A stretch of DNA of 64,000 nucleotides from Amoebidium appalachense (lineage: Eukaryota; Ichthyosporea): positions 3,596,001 to 3,660,000 of the forward strand of contig CAVNZM010000010.1 of NCBI GenBank assembly GCA_963693365.1, read 5' to 3'. Below the pieces are notes generated by a model that was given only the letters and a program-made list of their open reading frames with translations, did not search any database and was not told the origin of the DNA. This document shows, in pieces, positions 1 through 21,545 of this stretch (position 1 is its first letter; every line of letters begins with the position of its first letter). Made by a program: the position numbers and the translations under genes.

Positions 1-188
1 CCCCCCCCCCCCCCCCAAAACCCCCAACCTCCCTCTCCCCCCCAATACGAAAGTCGGCACTAAAATGGAAACCAAAAAAAAGATGATAAGATAACGACCG
101 AAAGGGGGGGGGGGTCGGGGGGGGGATTGCTGGAAGATCAGAAACAGGCATATGCCCCCCCCCCCCCCCCCCCCCCCCCGTCCTCTCC

Positions 189-220
<32 letters not shown>

Positions 221-688
221 AACACTGACACAAGCACACACCTCTCACCTTCTACTCTAACAACACACACACACACACACACACTCTCCCCGTCCCCCCT
301 CTCTCTCTCTCTACCCCCCCCCCCCGCTCTTTCCCCCCTCTCCCTCTCCCTCCCTTCTCTCTCTTTTCACATTTACCCGCTACCTTGCAAGGTCATATCA
401 ACTTTCTGCTCTCCGGCCAGCCACTCTGACCGCAAGCCATCTCTTTTCTCCTTCTCTTGTTTCAACCTCCCCCTCCCCCCCTCCCCCCCCCCCCCCCCTG
501 CCCCTCCCATCTCCCTCAAGCCCAACCCCATACACACACGGCTACACAAACATGCCCCCCTTTTCCCTTCTCCTTCTCCACTTGTCTCTTCCGCATCAAA
601 GTGATATGCCTTGTGATATAATAAAATACCATGGCCTTTGAAAGATAGAGTGCCCCCCCCCCTCTCCCCCTCCCCCCTTCACAAAGGC

Positions 689-721
<33 letters not shown>

Positions 722-829
722 CAAACAGAAAAAGTGAAAGGATCAGAATGAAAAAATGGAAAAGAGAAAAGCGGCGAGAGAAGAAGAAACCATGTGGGCG
801 ACCAGCCCTCCCTCCCTCCCCCCCCCCCA

Positions 830-863
<34 letters not shown>

Positions 864-925
864 TGCATAATAGTAATAAATAAAAAAAAGAGCAGGAAAA
901 ATAAAGAAGAACCAGAAGAAACGGA
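1..925. repeat. Low-complexity C/CT/CA/A tract region
   Basis: Successive homopolymer and dinucleotide runs: poly-C (1-16, 153-179), poly-G (105-126), (CA)n (262-283), CT-rich sequence (297-365), poly-A (690-720) and (CA)n (830-861). Open frames across it encode only Pro, Ser/Leu or Cys/Val runs, so I see no gene. It may be the 3' flank of the minus-strand gene that ends at 926. Confidence 0.85.
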
Positions 926-1255
926 TTAGAGAGGGGTCACATACTCAACCGGGCTGCCCAGACCCGCCGCATCCTTCACCGCCACCGTCACATCGCTGAA
1001 AATCACATCCGCCTTTGCCGGCGCCGGCGGCGGTGTTTCCTTTTTAGGCTCCTCCTTTACCGGCTCTTCCTTTGCCGGCTCCGGCGCCGCTGCTTCCGCG
1101 GCCTTCTTTTTCACCTTTTTTTCTTTTGTTGGCGGTGCGGCTTCGGCGTCTTGTGCGCCCTCAGAGGCGACGACGACAGGAGCTGTGTCCTGCTTGGCCT
1201 CCTCTGCTACCACCACTGAACAGGCCGCAAGGGCACAGAGGGCCAGGAGCAATAC
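926..1255 (-). CDS. Terminal exon of a small secreted Lys/Ala/Pro-rich protein (partial)
   Basis: On the minus strand the exon begins after an acceptor ending GCACAG (inside a CA repeat) at 1255 and runs to a TAA at 926-928. It encodes about 109 residues. The first residues (LLLALCALAACSVVVAEE) look like the hydrophobic core and cleavage region of a secretory signal peptide. A Lys/Glu/Ala/Pro-rich low-complexity stretch follows, then a more ordered tail (KADVIFSDVTVAVKDAAGL). There is no ATG in this exon. It starts with two bases of a split codon, so an upstream exon (higher coordinates) must supply the start Met and one base; I could not find it in the G-rich intron. I recognise no family. 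A secreted, highly charged protein is an inference from composition alone. Confidence 0.55.
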   Translation of the reverse strand, partial: VLLLALCALAACSVVVAEEAKQDTAPVVVASEGAQDAEAAPPTKEKKVKKKAAEAAAPEPAKEEPVKEEPKKETPPPAPAKADVIFSDVTVAVKDAAGLGSPVEYVTPL

Positions 1256-1260
1256 TGTGC

Positions 1261-1292
<32 letters not shown>

Positions 1293-1340
1293 GGGGGCGG
1301 AAGAAAAAGGGTGGTGGTGGGGGGGGGGGGGGGGGGGGGG

Positions 1341-1445
1341 TTAGAATGTGTTTAGAGCACGAAGTGCATATTCGTAATGGAAAACATAATGCAGAGTGCA
1401 AACCACACAAATAGTATCCATAATAAGCAGAACCCATCCTCAGCG
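1341..1445 (-). repeat. Dispersed element, subfamily A
   Basis: Reverse complement begins CTGAGGATGGGTTCTGCTTA and contains GTGTGGTTTGCACTCTGC. Those words recur at 55872-55975. The head matches the subfamily-B copies at 1755-1897 and 10738-10890, but the middle differs. Confidence 0.65.
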
Positions 1446-1754
1446 GGGGAAGGGGGGCTGGACGGAGGGGGGAGGAAGGGAGGGGGTGGTGCAGAGGAGG
1501 AGTGGAAAAGGTGGGGTAAGGGGAGAGGTTGTTAGCATATACACTACAAAGTCAATTGTACAGTTTCACGACGGAAAACACCGTGCAGATTATCAAAAGG
1601 GACACATGCGAAGAGTATGCCTCAAAAGTACAGCGTATTTGAGTGGTTAGGCGGGGAGGGGGGGAGGGGGGAGGGGGGAGAGTCGGTGTTGCGTGTTCTT
1701 TCCTCTTAGAAAAAGGGAGGTTCAGGGGGGGGGGGGGAGGGGGGGGGGGGGGGT

Positions 1755-1897
1755 TGAATGCGGAACACGGTACGAAGTACGCATACACGATGAGAAGCAT
1801 GGTGCAGGACACATGCAAAGGCAAACATTCAAGTATGCAACATCAGCCATGCGCACAGTATGCGTCATAAGCAGAGCCCATCCTCAGGGAGGGCCCA
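1755..1897 (-). repeat. Dispersed ~145-bp element, subfamily B
   Basis: Nearly identical, in reverse complement, to 10738-10890. Shared blocks in element sense include GAGGATGGGCTCTGCTTATG, TGCCTTTGCATGTGTCCTGC and CGTACTTCGTACCGTGTTCC, and both copies end at a C tract (G tract on the plus strand here). Diverged relatives lie at about 1341-1445 and 1550-1640 in the same orientation. No coding capacity and no terminal inverted repeats were seen. Confidence 0.75.
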
Positions 1898-2350
1898 AGT
1901 CATCATTTGCGTCTGAGTTTCGACCCCTTAGCCCGCGTATATACGACTCTCCAACTCAGACAGCAGCATCAACTGAACTTGGGAGGGTCAACCCGTCTTG
2001 GGAGGGAGGGGGGGGGGGGGGGGGGGAGTGAGGTACATTGTATTGGGCACAACATAACAATGGATAACAGAGGGGGAAGGGGGAGGGGGGGAGGGAGGGG
2101 GGAGGAGGGGGTCATTGAGGGTCTATGCTATGCAATCGCGTTGTGGGGTAATGAATACCTACAAAGAAAGGCTGAACCAAATAAGTGAAACGTGAAATGC
2201 CTACCAAAACAAAAATACAAGCAACACCAGTGGGTGTGTGTGCAGAAGAATACTCTGTACACTTGGATCTTTGTCAATGGCTGTAAAAGTGGGTAAACCT
2301 TTGTTGAATGGAGGGTTGTGTGTGAGCTGATAATAGAGTTCGGGAATGGG

Positions 2351-2354
<4 letters not shown>

Positions 2355-2435
<81 letters not shown>

Positions 2436-2638
2436 CGCGAGTGTGTGTGTGTGCGTGTGAGTGTGGGTGCATGTGTGGGTAGAAGTGTGTGTGTGTATAC
2501 GTGTGTTTGTGTGCAGGCGTGCACGTCTGCTGTGTGTGCGTGCATGTGTGCATGCGTAGCTGTGCATTCGCATTTTCGTGTAATCATGTGTGTGTATGTG
2601 TTCGCGTGGATGCAGGTGTGTTTATGTGTGTATACAGA

Positions 2639-2718
<80 letters not shown>

Positions 2719-2860
2719 CGTGTGTGCGTGCGTGCGTGTGTGTGCGTGCGTGTGTCTGTGTTTGTATGTAATTCTGTGTGTGTGTGTGTGTGTGTGCCTA
2801 TTCGTCTGCGCATGTGAACGTTGTGTGTGTGAGTTACTAAAGAAAGCGGATGGTGCCAAT
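2355..2860. repeat. (GT)n microsatellite block
   Basis: Long GT repeats at 2355-2426 and 2643-2713, with interrupted GT/GC sequence between and after. A frame through the repeat gives only Cys/Val runs. DNA from 2860 to 3510 is unique, but I cannot assign a gene to it. Confidence 0.9.
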
Positions 2861-3910
2861 CTGATAGTAAAAGTGAGTGCATGTTATGAGAAGATTTTTG
2901 AGCCCCGCTGCCTTCATTCGCGTATAAGCCCGAAAGAACGCAGCGTCTGTATCTCGTGGCCCAAATCACATTCAATTCACAAAACTAGCATGCAAACTAG
3001 ACCATGGTGTTTTTTGATCGCTGCCATGACACGATTGTACCGGAGGGGGATCAGAGGTGGACCGTACCACGCTTGGTGTTCATTCTTACTGTCTTTCCCG
3101 CAAGCAGCTATAGATGAGCAGCCTAAAGCCCTCTGGGGCTCTGAAAATGTGCTAGCAAGGTGAGACGCTCTCTATATATTTGGGAATGATTCCAAAAAAC
3201 ATCGACTAAGTAAACAACTCTCTCCCTCTCTTCTCCCGAGCTCTCTCCCTCTTTGTGAAGACATCGAAAAAGAATCACTGGACATTCCTGAGGATTGAGT
3301 GCGAGCCGGCGAGCCGGGTTGTGAAACAAATGAAGATACGAATCGGTGATACATTTGACCGATATAAAGCATTTAATCCATATAAATATAGGACATTAAA
3401 GAACTTAAAACTCTTAACATTCAATAAGAGCTTTGTATGTCACGAAACCATGGAGGTTGCGATGGCCCGACTCGCACAATTCCGATTGTGAACCGGGCTC
3501 AGAGCCTGCCCTGGCAACCAGCCAATAAAATATATTTAGAACGAGTGTCCAAAATTAGCTAGCAATCGTCTCGGCCCACTAAACCTGGTAGTCTTTCTAA
3601 AACTTTGAACCCCTTCTATTGCGTGATCAGAGGGAGAACGTTTGTAGGCTGCTTCGCGTGTCCACCGCGTATCCCACACCGGGGCGCTGGCCAAGAGAGA
3701 GAGGGAGAGACAGAGAGAGAGAGAGGAGAGGGAGAGGGATTGCCTACGTGCTTGTGCCTGTTTCGTGCTCGCCAGAAACAGGAAAGACCATAAATAAGCC
3801 GTTAGTTTCGCTGGACGTGCCGTGTCGTTCCTTTTCACCCCCCCCCACTCGTTTGGCATAATTGACAAGCAGCCAGCCATTACTTTCCAGCACATCGTTC
3901 GCTAGAGGGT

Positions 3911-3920
3911 TATATACGGA
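3911..3920 (+). promoter_or_regulatory. TATA box of the mitochondrial-protein gene
   Basis: TATATA at 3911-3916 lies about 135 bp upstream of the ATG at 4047. That would give a 5' UTR of roughly 100 nt if transcription starts about 30 bp downstream. The spacing resembles the TATA boxes upstream of the MFS genes. No CCAAT box is close by. Confidence 0.5.
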
Positions 3921-4046
3921 GCTCCGCCAAACTCTGATCAGCGAGCAATTTATAGCATCGGTTCTATTTTTTTTGGTTGAGCTGTTTTCTTTTTATCATC
4001 CCACTGCATACATTCTCGTTCTGTTTCTCCATCATTTCAAGCAAAA

Positions 4047-11414
<7,368 letters not shown>

Positions 11415-11738
11415 GAACCCTCCATCTCTATTCCTATGGTTGTTTTTTATTTTTCATTTATTTTTTTATTTTCATTTAAGATTTTTATTCTAGGTGGTGT
11501 ACATTATTCCTACGGTTTCTCGAGATGTGGGTATCGCCTTGTTTCTTGTACACGCCTTTATCAATGCATAGAGACCCCCGTCCGTCTGTAATTTCAGTTT
11601 TTCAGGTTGTAGATTTTCCTTGCATGGTGTCTTGAGGTTCATTTTTACAGCGTTTGTGGGTTTTTCGCTAGGTATGCATGTGTGTTGGTTGGAATGTGGT
11701 GAGGGTGATGGGTTGTTGTTGTATTTTGTGGAGGAGGA

Positions 11739-11775
<37 letters not shown>

Positions 11776-11919
11776 TGATGTATTTTTCATCAATCGGATA
11801 CGATGGATGTGTGGGTTTCCGCTGGATTTGAAGAGGTGCCAATGACAATGAATGTGTGGTGCACACACTCATGCGTGCACGAATATACACACACTTGTTC
11901 GTCAACACACGCGTACGCG

Positions 11920-11981
<62 letters not shown>

Positions 11982-12061
11982 ACTAGTGGTTCGGTCAGAC
12001 ACAGAAACCGCACAACTGCCAAATCACATCTTGACTGGTTGATGATTGGATTCCATGGATA
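11415..12061. other. 3' flank of the mitochondrial-protein gene
   Basis: T-rich downstream sequence (11440-11530), then a G tract (11742-11774) and a (CA)n block (11918-11980). No further gene was recognised. Confidence 0.6.
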
Positions 12062-12165
12062 CCTTTGGTATTTGTGGAATGTACTCCATTTATGACTCTG
12101 GTATTTGCGGAATGCACCCCATGCATGTCTTTGGTATTTGCAGAATACATTCTAGAATATTCCTG
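12062..12165 (+). repeat. Degenerate tandem repeat, ~34-bp unit
   Basis: Three units share TTTGGTATTTGTGGAATG or a close variant, followed by a divergent arm. They start near 12062, 12097 and 12131. Confidence 0.7.
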
Positions 12166-12394
12166 TGTCGTTTTTCTAAAACCACAGGGACACACGCATG
12201 TCTCGCTGGTTGGTGTACACATGCGGATGGGTGTATTTATTGATTTGAATACTTCGTCCGTTTGGAGACTCAAAATGCTGAAATTCGAATAAACTGGTGG
12301 TGGCCTTGTGCCACACATCCCTTGAAGCTGAATTCGAATACCAAGATTGAATATACTTCATTTTTACACATCCCCCCCCCCCCCCCCCCCCCCC

Positions 12395-12490
12395 CGAAAT
12401 TTCCTCCCCGGCCCCCGGTGCACATTCAATTAGTAGGCTGCGAAGCTTGCCAGCCCCGCCTGCCCACACGAACAATTATACACACACAAA
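12395..12490 (+). repeat. Dispersed repeat C, copy 1
   Basis: Shares AGGCTGCGAAGCTTGCCAG-type sequence, a GCC-rich segment and ACAACAAT-like words with 13565-13660, each just after a long poly-C run. Divergence is considerable. Function unknown. Confidence 0.5.
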
Positions 12491-12611
12491 TTTAATTAAA
12501 CGCACCCAATGGCAGCCGGCCCCATAGGCTACTGCAAATGTGACTTTTGGATCACACCCGCTCCTGCGCGGGTCTATGTGCGCACGTGATTCCGTATGTT
12601 ACTTTATAATT

Positions 12612-12917
12612 ATATTCCTACTTTTTTTATAGTTTTATAAAAACTTTTTTTTTGGCGCTCCAAAACTTCAAATTTCTATGTTAGGCTAATACTTCGATAT
12701 CGATCGGCTTGTGTTATATTGAGCTAAGGCTGATATGATCATCTATAAATAAAACCATAAAAAAAAATTGGAATATCGCAAAATCAAAAAAATTATGTAT
12801 GGACCAATAATTATTGCGCGATCGCACGATTAGCCAAATATAGAAATTTGGGCAGGAAGTTTTTGCGCGCCAAAAAAAAAAAAGTCTTAATAAAGCTATA
12901 AAGAAGAGTAGGAATAT
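12612..12917. mobile_element. Foldback/MITE-like element (306 bp)
   Basis: Imperfect terminal inverted repeats of roughly 75-100 bp. The left arm starts ATATTCCTACTTTTTTTATA and contains TTTTTTTTTGGCGC. The right arm's complement starts ATATTCCTACTCTTCTTTAT and contains TTTTTTTTTTTGGCGCGC. No ORF is present. A partial relative lies at about 24940-25095. The target-site duplication is unclear. It is AT-rich, unlike most neighbouring repeats. Confidence 0.7.
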
Positions 12918-12989
12918 GATAGCTATCCCCCCGTCGACAGGATTTTGATGTCACTTTATGTTTACACGTTCTTTCCCGACTCAGGCTAC

Positions 12990-13220
12990 CTCCTCCCCCC
13001 CCCCCCCCCCCCCCCGCCCCCGGGGCGCCCCCCCTCCCCCCTCCCCCCCCCCCCTAGCTCTCCTCCCCCCCCCTCCCTCCCCCCCCTCCCCCCCCCCCCC
13101 CCCAAACAAACACACACATACACACACACGCACACATACACACACACTCCACCCCCTCCCCACACGCACCGGCCACACGTGCACGTAACACGCACACACA
13201 CAGCACACACACACACACAT
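12990..13220. repeat. Poly-C and CA-rich block
   Basis: Runs of C (12997-13014, 13030-13054, 13075-13103) followed by interrupted CA repeats. No coding potential. Confidence 0.85.
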
Positions 13221-13449
13221 GCACATGCACATGTTGTACAAATTTACACACACGTGCCCGTGATTAACAGCATATAACCATCACCACTTACGTTATGTCG
13301 GCTTGTATCCGAAATTTCCTTATCTGGCAGTCATGCATTATGCAGCAAAATGTTCAAAGAAAATGTGGTTGCAGGCCCGAAGTTCAATCAGGCAAAATGA
13401 AGTCATGGACATGTAAGCACGTACATGTAGCTGTATGCACAAATGCAGC

Positions 13450-13486
<37 letters not shown>

Positions 13487-13531
13487 GATGCATATATACG
13501 GTGGACTCGCATTACTATGGCACAGTCTGTC

Positions 13532-13564
<33 letters not shown>

Positions 13565-13660
13565 ATTTCTGGGGGTCCTGTTCGCAATTGAAAGGCTGCG
13601 AAAGCTTGCAGGCCGGCCCGCCCGGGTTTGTTTACACCAACAATCACACACGCCCAAGAG
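13565..13660 (+). repeat. Dispersed repeat C, copy 2
   Basis: Follows a 31-bp poly-C run. Contains GGCTGCGAAAGCTTGCAGGC and ACACCAACAATCAC, matching the arrangement at 12395-12490. Confidence 0.5.
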
Positions 13661-14012
13661 TTAGTTGCAACACATCGTCATATGCCCACACCCGTGTGCC
13701 ACACACACACACACGTGCACACACACACACACAAGCGCGCGCGCGCCCCACATAGTCATGAGGGGATACCTCGTGGTGCCTGGGACCGCAAACACACTTT
13801 TGCAGTTCTGTGCCTGATTTGAACCTCAAGATTTGAGCGGGCGGCCATAGAGAAGTAAATGTGCCCTTCTCAAAACATTCTATTTTCTCATTCTTTGCAA
13901 ACTAGATCTCAAATCTTAGCAGCCTATGTCATCTGTTATTGCATGCACACTTTATAGTATACACTCAAATACTTGAAACGAACATCATGATCATCTCTCA
14001 TGTTCTAGATCT

Positions 14013-14280
14013 CGGTGATCAAGATTATCTAAAATTTCGAAGACACAAGATTGTATATCTACCTGCTATCTCCAAATAAAAGCATTGTCAATGACTCTAA
14101 TGCTTCGTGGTTCCATATCAGCGCTTGCATGAAAATTAAAATCCAGACTATCTGGGATTTCAAAGACACAAAGTCGTAAATATATCTACCTACTATCTCC
14201 AAATAAAAAACATTGTCGATGACTCTAATACTTCATGGTTATGCACATCAGCGCTTACATGAAATCAGAATCAAAATCAG
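14013..14280 (+). repeat. Two-unit tandem repeat, ~140 bp per unit
   Basis: Two consecutive copies share CTATCTCCAAATAAAA, CATTGTCAATGACTCTAAT (variant CATTGTCGATGACTC), TCATGGTT-like words and CAGCGCTTRCATGAAA. They start at about 14013 and 14150. From 14281 to 14854 the DNA is AT-rich with a short (AT)n at 14463-14483 and no gene seen. Confidence 0.75.
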
Positions 14281-14854
14281 CTTCAAGCACAAGCCGTATA
14301 TATCCATCTATATTTATTTTCTATGGGATAGACAGACGGACCGTGTCACCTTCACGGCTAATATCAACCTCAGCATGGGGTATCACATTATTATCTTCCA
14401 AGAGAAAAATGCAATTATAATCTCATCCAATATGTAGGTGTATGTTGTTACCTCAGCCCCAAATATATATATATATATATATATCATTACACATGTCCAC
14501 ACAAATTACGGTATATCTCGTCTACTACCTAGCAGAAGCCCTTAGTGTGTTCACACAGCTCTCTCTGTACATCCCATGCTTTCCGATTTCCGAATTTCCG
14601 AATTTCTCGTGTTTCCGTTTTCCAATTCTCGCTTCACCATCATAATAGTGCATACAAATTCCAAGTCAATGCATCCGATCATTAGAACTCAAAACGAGAC
14701 GCAAAAAAAAAGGGAAGGAAAAAGCCCCCCCCTTCCCCCCCCCCCCCCCCCCCCAAACCACCACCACCACCACCCACCCACCGGAAAAAAAACTAAAAAT
14801 ATACATATACATACATATATATATAAAATTACAATAATAAAAAGATTGAAATAA

Positions 14855-17518
<2,664 letters not shown>

Positions 17519-17967
17519 CTGTGGGGGGGAAAAAAAGGGAAAGGGGGGGAGGGGAGGGGGGTCATTATCAGTCGTGGTTTACGGGGACTCTTTGTAAAAT
17601 ATTTAGCCTGTGTGTTGCAGATGGGGAGGGGGGGGGGGGGGGAGGGGGGAGGGACTGGGGGAACGGGGGTGGAGGGGGCTGGGTGGGCGGAAGGGTTAGA
17701 TGTGGTAGGAAGGACCGAAAGAAGGGATTCGTATACATTTTTTCTAGGCGTGGGGCAAGGGGGCGGGGTGGAGAAGGAGTCGGCACCAAAACAATGCACA
17801 GAAGGGTAAATTGTACGTGTGTGCATGTGCAAGTGGTGTGTGGTCACGGTGTCGTGTGTGTGCATGTCTTTCACTCTTTTCTCATTCTCTCTATCACTCT
17901 GTCTGCCCGTCCCCCCCGCCCCCCACACCCCCAACACTTTCCCCCCTGTGTGTGTGTGTGTGTTTGT

Positions 17968-18034
<67 letters not shown>

Positions 18035-18045
18035 TTCACTTGTCC

Positions 18046-18106
<61 letters not shown>

Positions 18107-19140
18107 CACGCGCGCGCGCATGGACGTCTGAGAGACCGGGCAGAAATAGCTGCTCTGGAGAGCCTTCCGAACAGGGGGCAGGGGAAAGGGGGGGGGGGGG
18201 GGGGGGGGGGGGGGAGTATTATCTAGTGCGTAGAGTAGAAGGCCCACAACAGGTAGCACGTTGGAGTGCAAAAAGCAACACACAGAAAGCAGACAGCATT
18301 GCCGAGGTCCAACTTAAATACCGAGCTGTGTGTGACGGATGTGTGTGCTTGGCTCAAGTGGGCCTAAACGGGAAACTGGGCCAAGCTAGAGCACATTAAA
18401 GCACTGGTGTGCGTGCGGGCAGTGGTGAGGGGAGGAAAGGGAAGGAAAACGGCAAAGGGGGAGGGGGGGGGGGGGGGGAGGGGGGAGGGGGGGGGAGGGG
18501 GGGGGGGCACAATACACGAGAAAAACTCCAAGGCCGTCCAAGCATACTTGCACAAAAGCACACCATGTGCACACACCTAGCGCACACACGCCAGTGTATT
18601 ACTGTCATGCATACAAACAGGCTACCATTAAATAATGTGTTGCAAAGGCACCCTTACATATGCTCTCACACCCTTACAGCACACACGCACCACCCAAAAC
18701 CAAAAGTGCTGTGTACAAACTACCCCTGTACTTAACCACACATCAATTGCAACCCCACTGCAACTTTCAGTGCCCACCTGTTCACCGTGTGCTAGGATGA
18801 TTGGGCGTTCACCTACAGCACCGGCCTTTGCTTTGTGGCAGCTGTACCACATGATATTCCCTTTCTGCTTCTCTTGCTACACACGAAGTCTGCAAAGTCA
18901 AAACGCCCCTTGGAGTGCCAGCCTTGTTTGCACCTTTTTTTTTTCTTCAATGTTTTATTGTGTACGTACTAGAGACTAGCACAATGTATAAGCACCGTGT
19001 TGCGTGCTATGTGTAAAGTAATGCGCACGTTTCTCGATACATAAAAAGCGGAAAGACATGAACCCAAGCTTTCGCCTTCTCTTGCCCGCGGGGCTTGAAC
19101 AGAACAACAAGAGAAAACCCTCAAGATACACGTTTGGAGT
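17519..19140. other. Upstream of GNAT exons: no assigned gene
   Basis: Contains (GT)n (17970-18034), (CT)n (18050-18080), G tracts (18190-18214, 18460-18507) and unique sequence. A plus-strand open frame at 18230-18397 and minus-strand stretches between 17560 and 17620 (25 nt that could be a GNAT microexon) are possible coding fragments, but neither resembles a family I know. Confidence 0.4.
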
Positions 19141-19311
19141 TTGTTTGACGAAACTTTTGCCCTCGAAGGTGAAGCAAGGGTGAAAGGTTGCTTGGCTTTT
19201 GTACTTCGCAGCGTTAAAAACGTCAACTCCCTAGACCCAACAATTGAACGAATTTCCGAAAGAGCCAAATCGGCACCTAAATTAGAGTCTAGAGAGTTCA
19301 ACTATGCCTCA

Positions 19312-19705
19312 CAAACGGTGTATCTCCCTTGATGTGCCCGTAGAGTACATCAAGGCAAAATAATTAATGAGAGGCGCTACGATTATAAAACAGTAAAAAA
19401 ATTTCTGAGTAGACTGTCACTGTCCGATCGAGAAGAAACAGAAGGTGGAAAATTTGTGAAGTTTAGACCTTCCGGTGTCTAAGTCACAAATATAGAAAGC
19501 GTTCTACTATAAATGGCAACCTATTGTGCATTTTGAGTGGCCCTGTAGTTTTCAAGGGAATTTTGGGATTTTCTTATTGATCAGCCAATCGGTGTAGAGA
19601 ACTGCAGCTCAAATGCATATTTAGGCCAACGGCTCCTCGCGCGAGCGGCATGCTTTGAAGCCCCTGATCCGTTGCCGATTTTCGCCATTTTTTTAAGGTA
19701 GATAC
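19312..19705. mobile_element. Possible inverted-repeat element
   Basis: GGTGTATCTCCCTTGA at 19318 is mirrored by the complement of AAGGTAGATACACTGCC at about 19695-19711, enclosing some 380 bp of AT-rich DNA with no ORF. The arms are short and imperfect, so this is tentative. Confidence 0.3.
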
Positions 19706-20016
19706 ACTGCCTGACCAAATACATGGATATTAGTATTGTTTGATACCAATAAGGCCATCTATATAATACAACATTGTATGTTCAATAGTGCTAGGAGCCT
19801 GAAACCCACATAGGTGCCCAACTGGTTCACGTGAATCCGAGCCCAACACCGATTGGAGCGTTTCTGAGCCATCTCCCTAGAACATTTGAGTCTTGTTTGG
19901 GATGGGGGTACTGTGGGTGCGGTCCGTGGGCCGGAGTCGACTGTCTGGGCTGCACAGTTGGAATCGAGAAACTTTGGAAGAGGGGAGGAGGGGAGGAGGG
20001 GCGGGAGGAGGGAAGG

Positions 20017-20047
<31 letters not shown>

Positions 20048-20109
20048 AGGGGAGGGGGGAAGGGAAGGAAAAAATCCACAGCTGCTAGTGTACACACCTA
20101 TGTACCAAA

Positions 20110-20439
20110 TCAACCTGAGTTGTGCACATGTGCGCTGGAAAAGTAGTGCGGCAGAACGGATGTCATTTCGCTGGAAAAGTAGTGCGGCAGAGCGGACGTC
20201 ATTTCAGTGCCTAGCAGCTTGAAAGCCCCATGAATAATGGTGTGTTGGTCCTTTCGTTCAATAGCAGCAGCATCCCACATCACTGTATAATATATGCCTT
20301 TGCGGATCATTTCTTGCATAGTAAGTGTGGTTGTGGCAAGTAGCACCGCGGCCCGAGATGGTTCTATCACTATCTGCTGTATGATCGGGCATGCTAAGCG
20401 CAGAAGACATCTGGCCGCAAGGTCATAGCACACATGCAT
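20110..20439 (-). CDS. Possible coding exon of unknown function
   Basis: An open minus-strand frame of about 110 codons with ordinary amino-acid composition (for example MIRKGIYYTVMWDAAAIERK, then DQHTIIHGAFKLLGTEMTSA) in an otherwise repetitive area. Its 3' part contains a 35-bp tandem duplication (20126-20200), which produces a repeated peptide (EMTSALPHYFSS). I recognise no family and the apparent start codon may not be real. Confidence 0.2.
   Translation of the reverse strand: MHVCYDLAARCLLRLACPIIQQIVIEPSRAAVLLATTTLTMQEMIRKGIYYTVMWDAAAIERKDQHTIIHGAFKLLGTEMTSALPHYFSSEMTSVLPHYFSSAHVHNSG
20126..20200 (+). repeat. 35-bp tandem duplication
   Basis: GCTGGAAAAGTAGTGCGGCA followed by GA(A/G)CGGA(T/C)GTCATTTC occurs twice in direct succession with two substitutions. 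Confidence 0.85.
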
Positions 20440-21279
20440 AGCATTTGCATGGGAAAAAGTACATTACAGAAAAGTTGAGACCCGTGTCAACCACGTGTCT
20501 TTAACATTCAGCAGCAATTAAGGTTTGAAATCCTTGTATGTGATTTGATAGGCACAAATACACACGCCTCACGACAAAACAACGCGTACGGCACACATGC
20601 ACACTGACGGTGTGAAAACGAATGGGTGCACCTCCCCACCTACCTCCTCCTCCCCCTCTTCCCGCCCCTCACACACACACCCACACACAGGCACACGCAC
20701 CACACGTGTACAGAGGAATATATCGGCACGCATAAAGGCACATTGCCACGCACAACTGCGGAGCGCGCACGCGTACGCGCGCGCGCACCCAAGAGTACGC
20801 GTGCGCGCACACAAGTCTTGGTGCACGTCCACAGACTCAGAGGCTTGCACACACGTACGCGCACGCACAATTTTTTGCACCTGCAACACCCGCCCACACA
20901 CACGTACACACGCATGACAAGCATACACACCCACACGCGACGCCTGTGTACACACACCCCAGGCATACACACACGATGACACACCGCACCGCACATACGC
21001 GCGCACACACGCACACAAGCTTACCTAGAACCAGTTCACTATGCACACAAGAAGACGAAAATAGCTGTTTATTACGTACAAACAGCTGGTTCGTACTATA
21101 TGTTTCTATATGACAACCGTTCCTGTGTGATGGTTATGAAAATTCAAGAATTTCTGTGAACTGTCAGATGTCTCCCGAGTATTTTCTTTTTCCCCGTGTA
21201 TGCGCCCGTGTGTTTGTGTGGGTGTGTATGCGCGCGCACGCACGCGCGTGTGTGTGAGTGTCTGCGCAAATGTTTTGTG
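20440..21279. other. No gene recognised; CA/CG-rich spacer
   Basis: Alternating purine-pyrimidine stretches (20660-20720, 20760-20800, 20930-21020) separated by unique sequence. Candidate frames are interrupted or of biased composition. Confidence 0.5.
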
Positions 21280-21359
21280 CTATACTAACGTACCATTTTC
21301 CTGCAAATCTTTATATTCCCCTTGTAACATACACCAAACCCTGAACCTCTTTTTTCCGC

Positions 21360-21545
21360 CTACAGCCCGAAGTGACAACCGCACATGTACAGAGACGAAT
21401 TCGTACGGTGTCTTGACTGAGATCATTCGAATCGTCCGATCTGGCTTGACCGTTGTGATTGCGCAAACACTTTGGAATTTGTTATTGTCAGCCAACCATT
21501 GCGCAGCATTCTTTAGTTTTAGCGTTCCAAAAACGGCGGGACTAA
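21360..21545 (-). CDS. Possible coding exon, unknown
   Basis: A minus-strand frame bounded by a plausible acceptor (GGCGTTAG at about 21540) and a plausible donor (GCT|GTAGGC at about 21366) encodes about 58 residues (GTLKLKNAAQWLADNNKFQS and onward). The plus strand is also open here after a CTACAG acceptor at 21366, so I cannot tell which strand, if either, is expressed. Confidence 0.2.

Larger units (their letters stand above)
1256..2345 (-). repeat. G-tract-rich presumed intron with copies of a dispersed element
   Basis: Presumed intron or upstream region of the minus-strand gene at 926. It contains long plus-strand poly-G runs (1275-1291, 1318-1340, 1725-1753, 2007-2028) and three minus-strand copies of the dispersed element listed separately (about 1341-1445, 1550-1640, 1755-1897). 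No convincing exon was seen. Confidence 0.5.

Noticed and set aside
2346-3163. Long open frames rich in Cys/Val or Thr/His across GT/CA repeats (also at 8000-9200, 9190-10030, 15700-16300, 25680-26800, 39520-40160, 54100-54500)
   Set aside because: They are translations of microsatellites in whichever frame lacks stops. Composition is dinucleotide-driven and no conserved sequence is present.
2841-3163. Tail of a plus-strand ORF (residues after ELLKKADGANLIVK)
   Set aside because: Non-repetitive, but it has no family resemblance and its start lies in GT repeat. Too weak to annotate as an exon.
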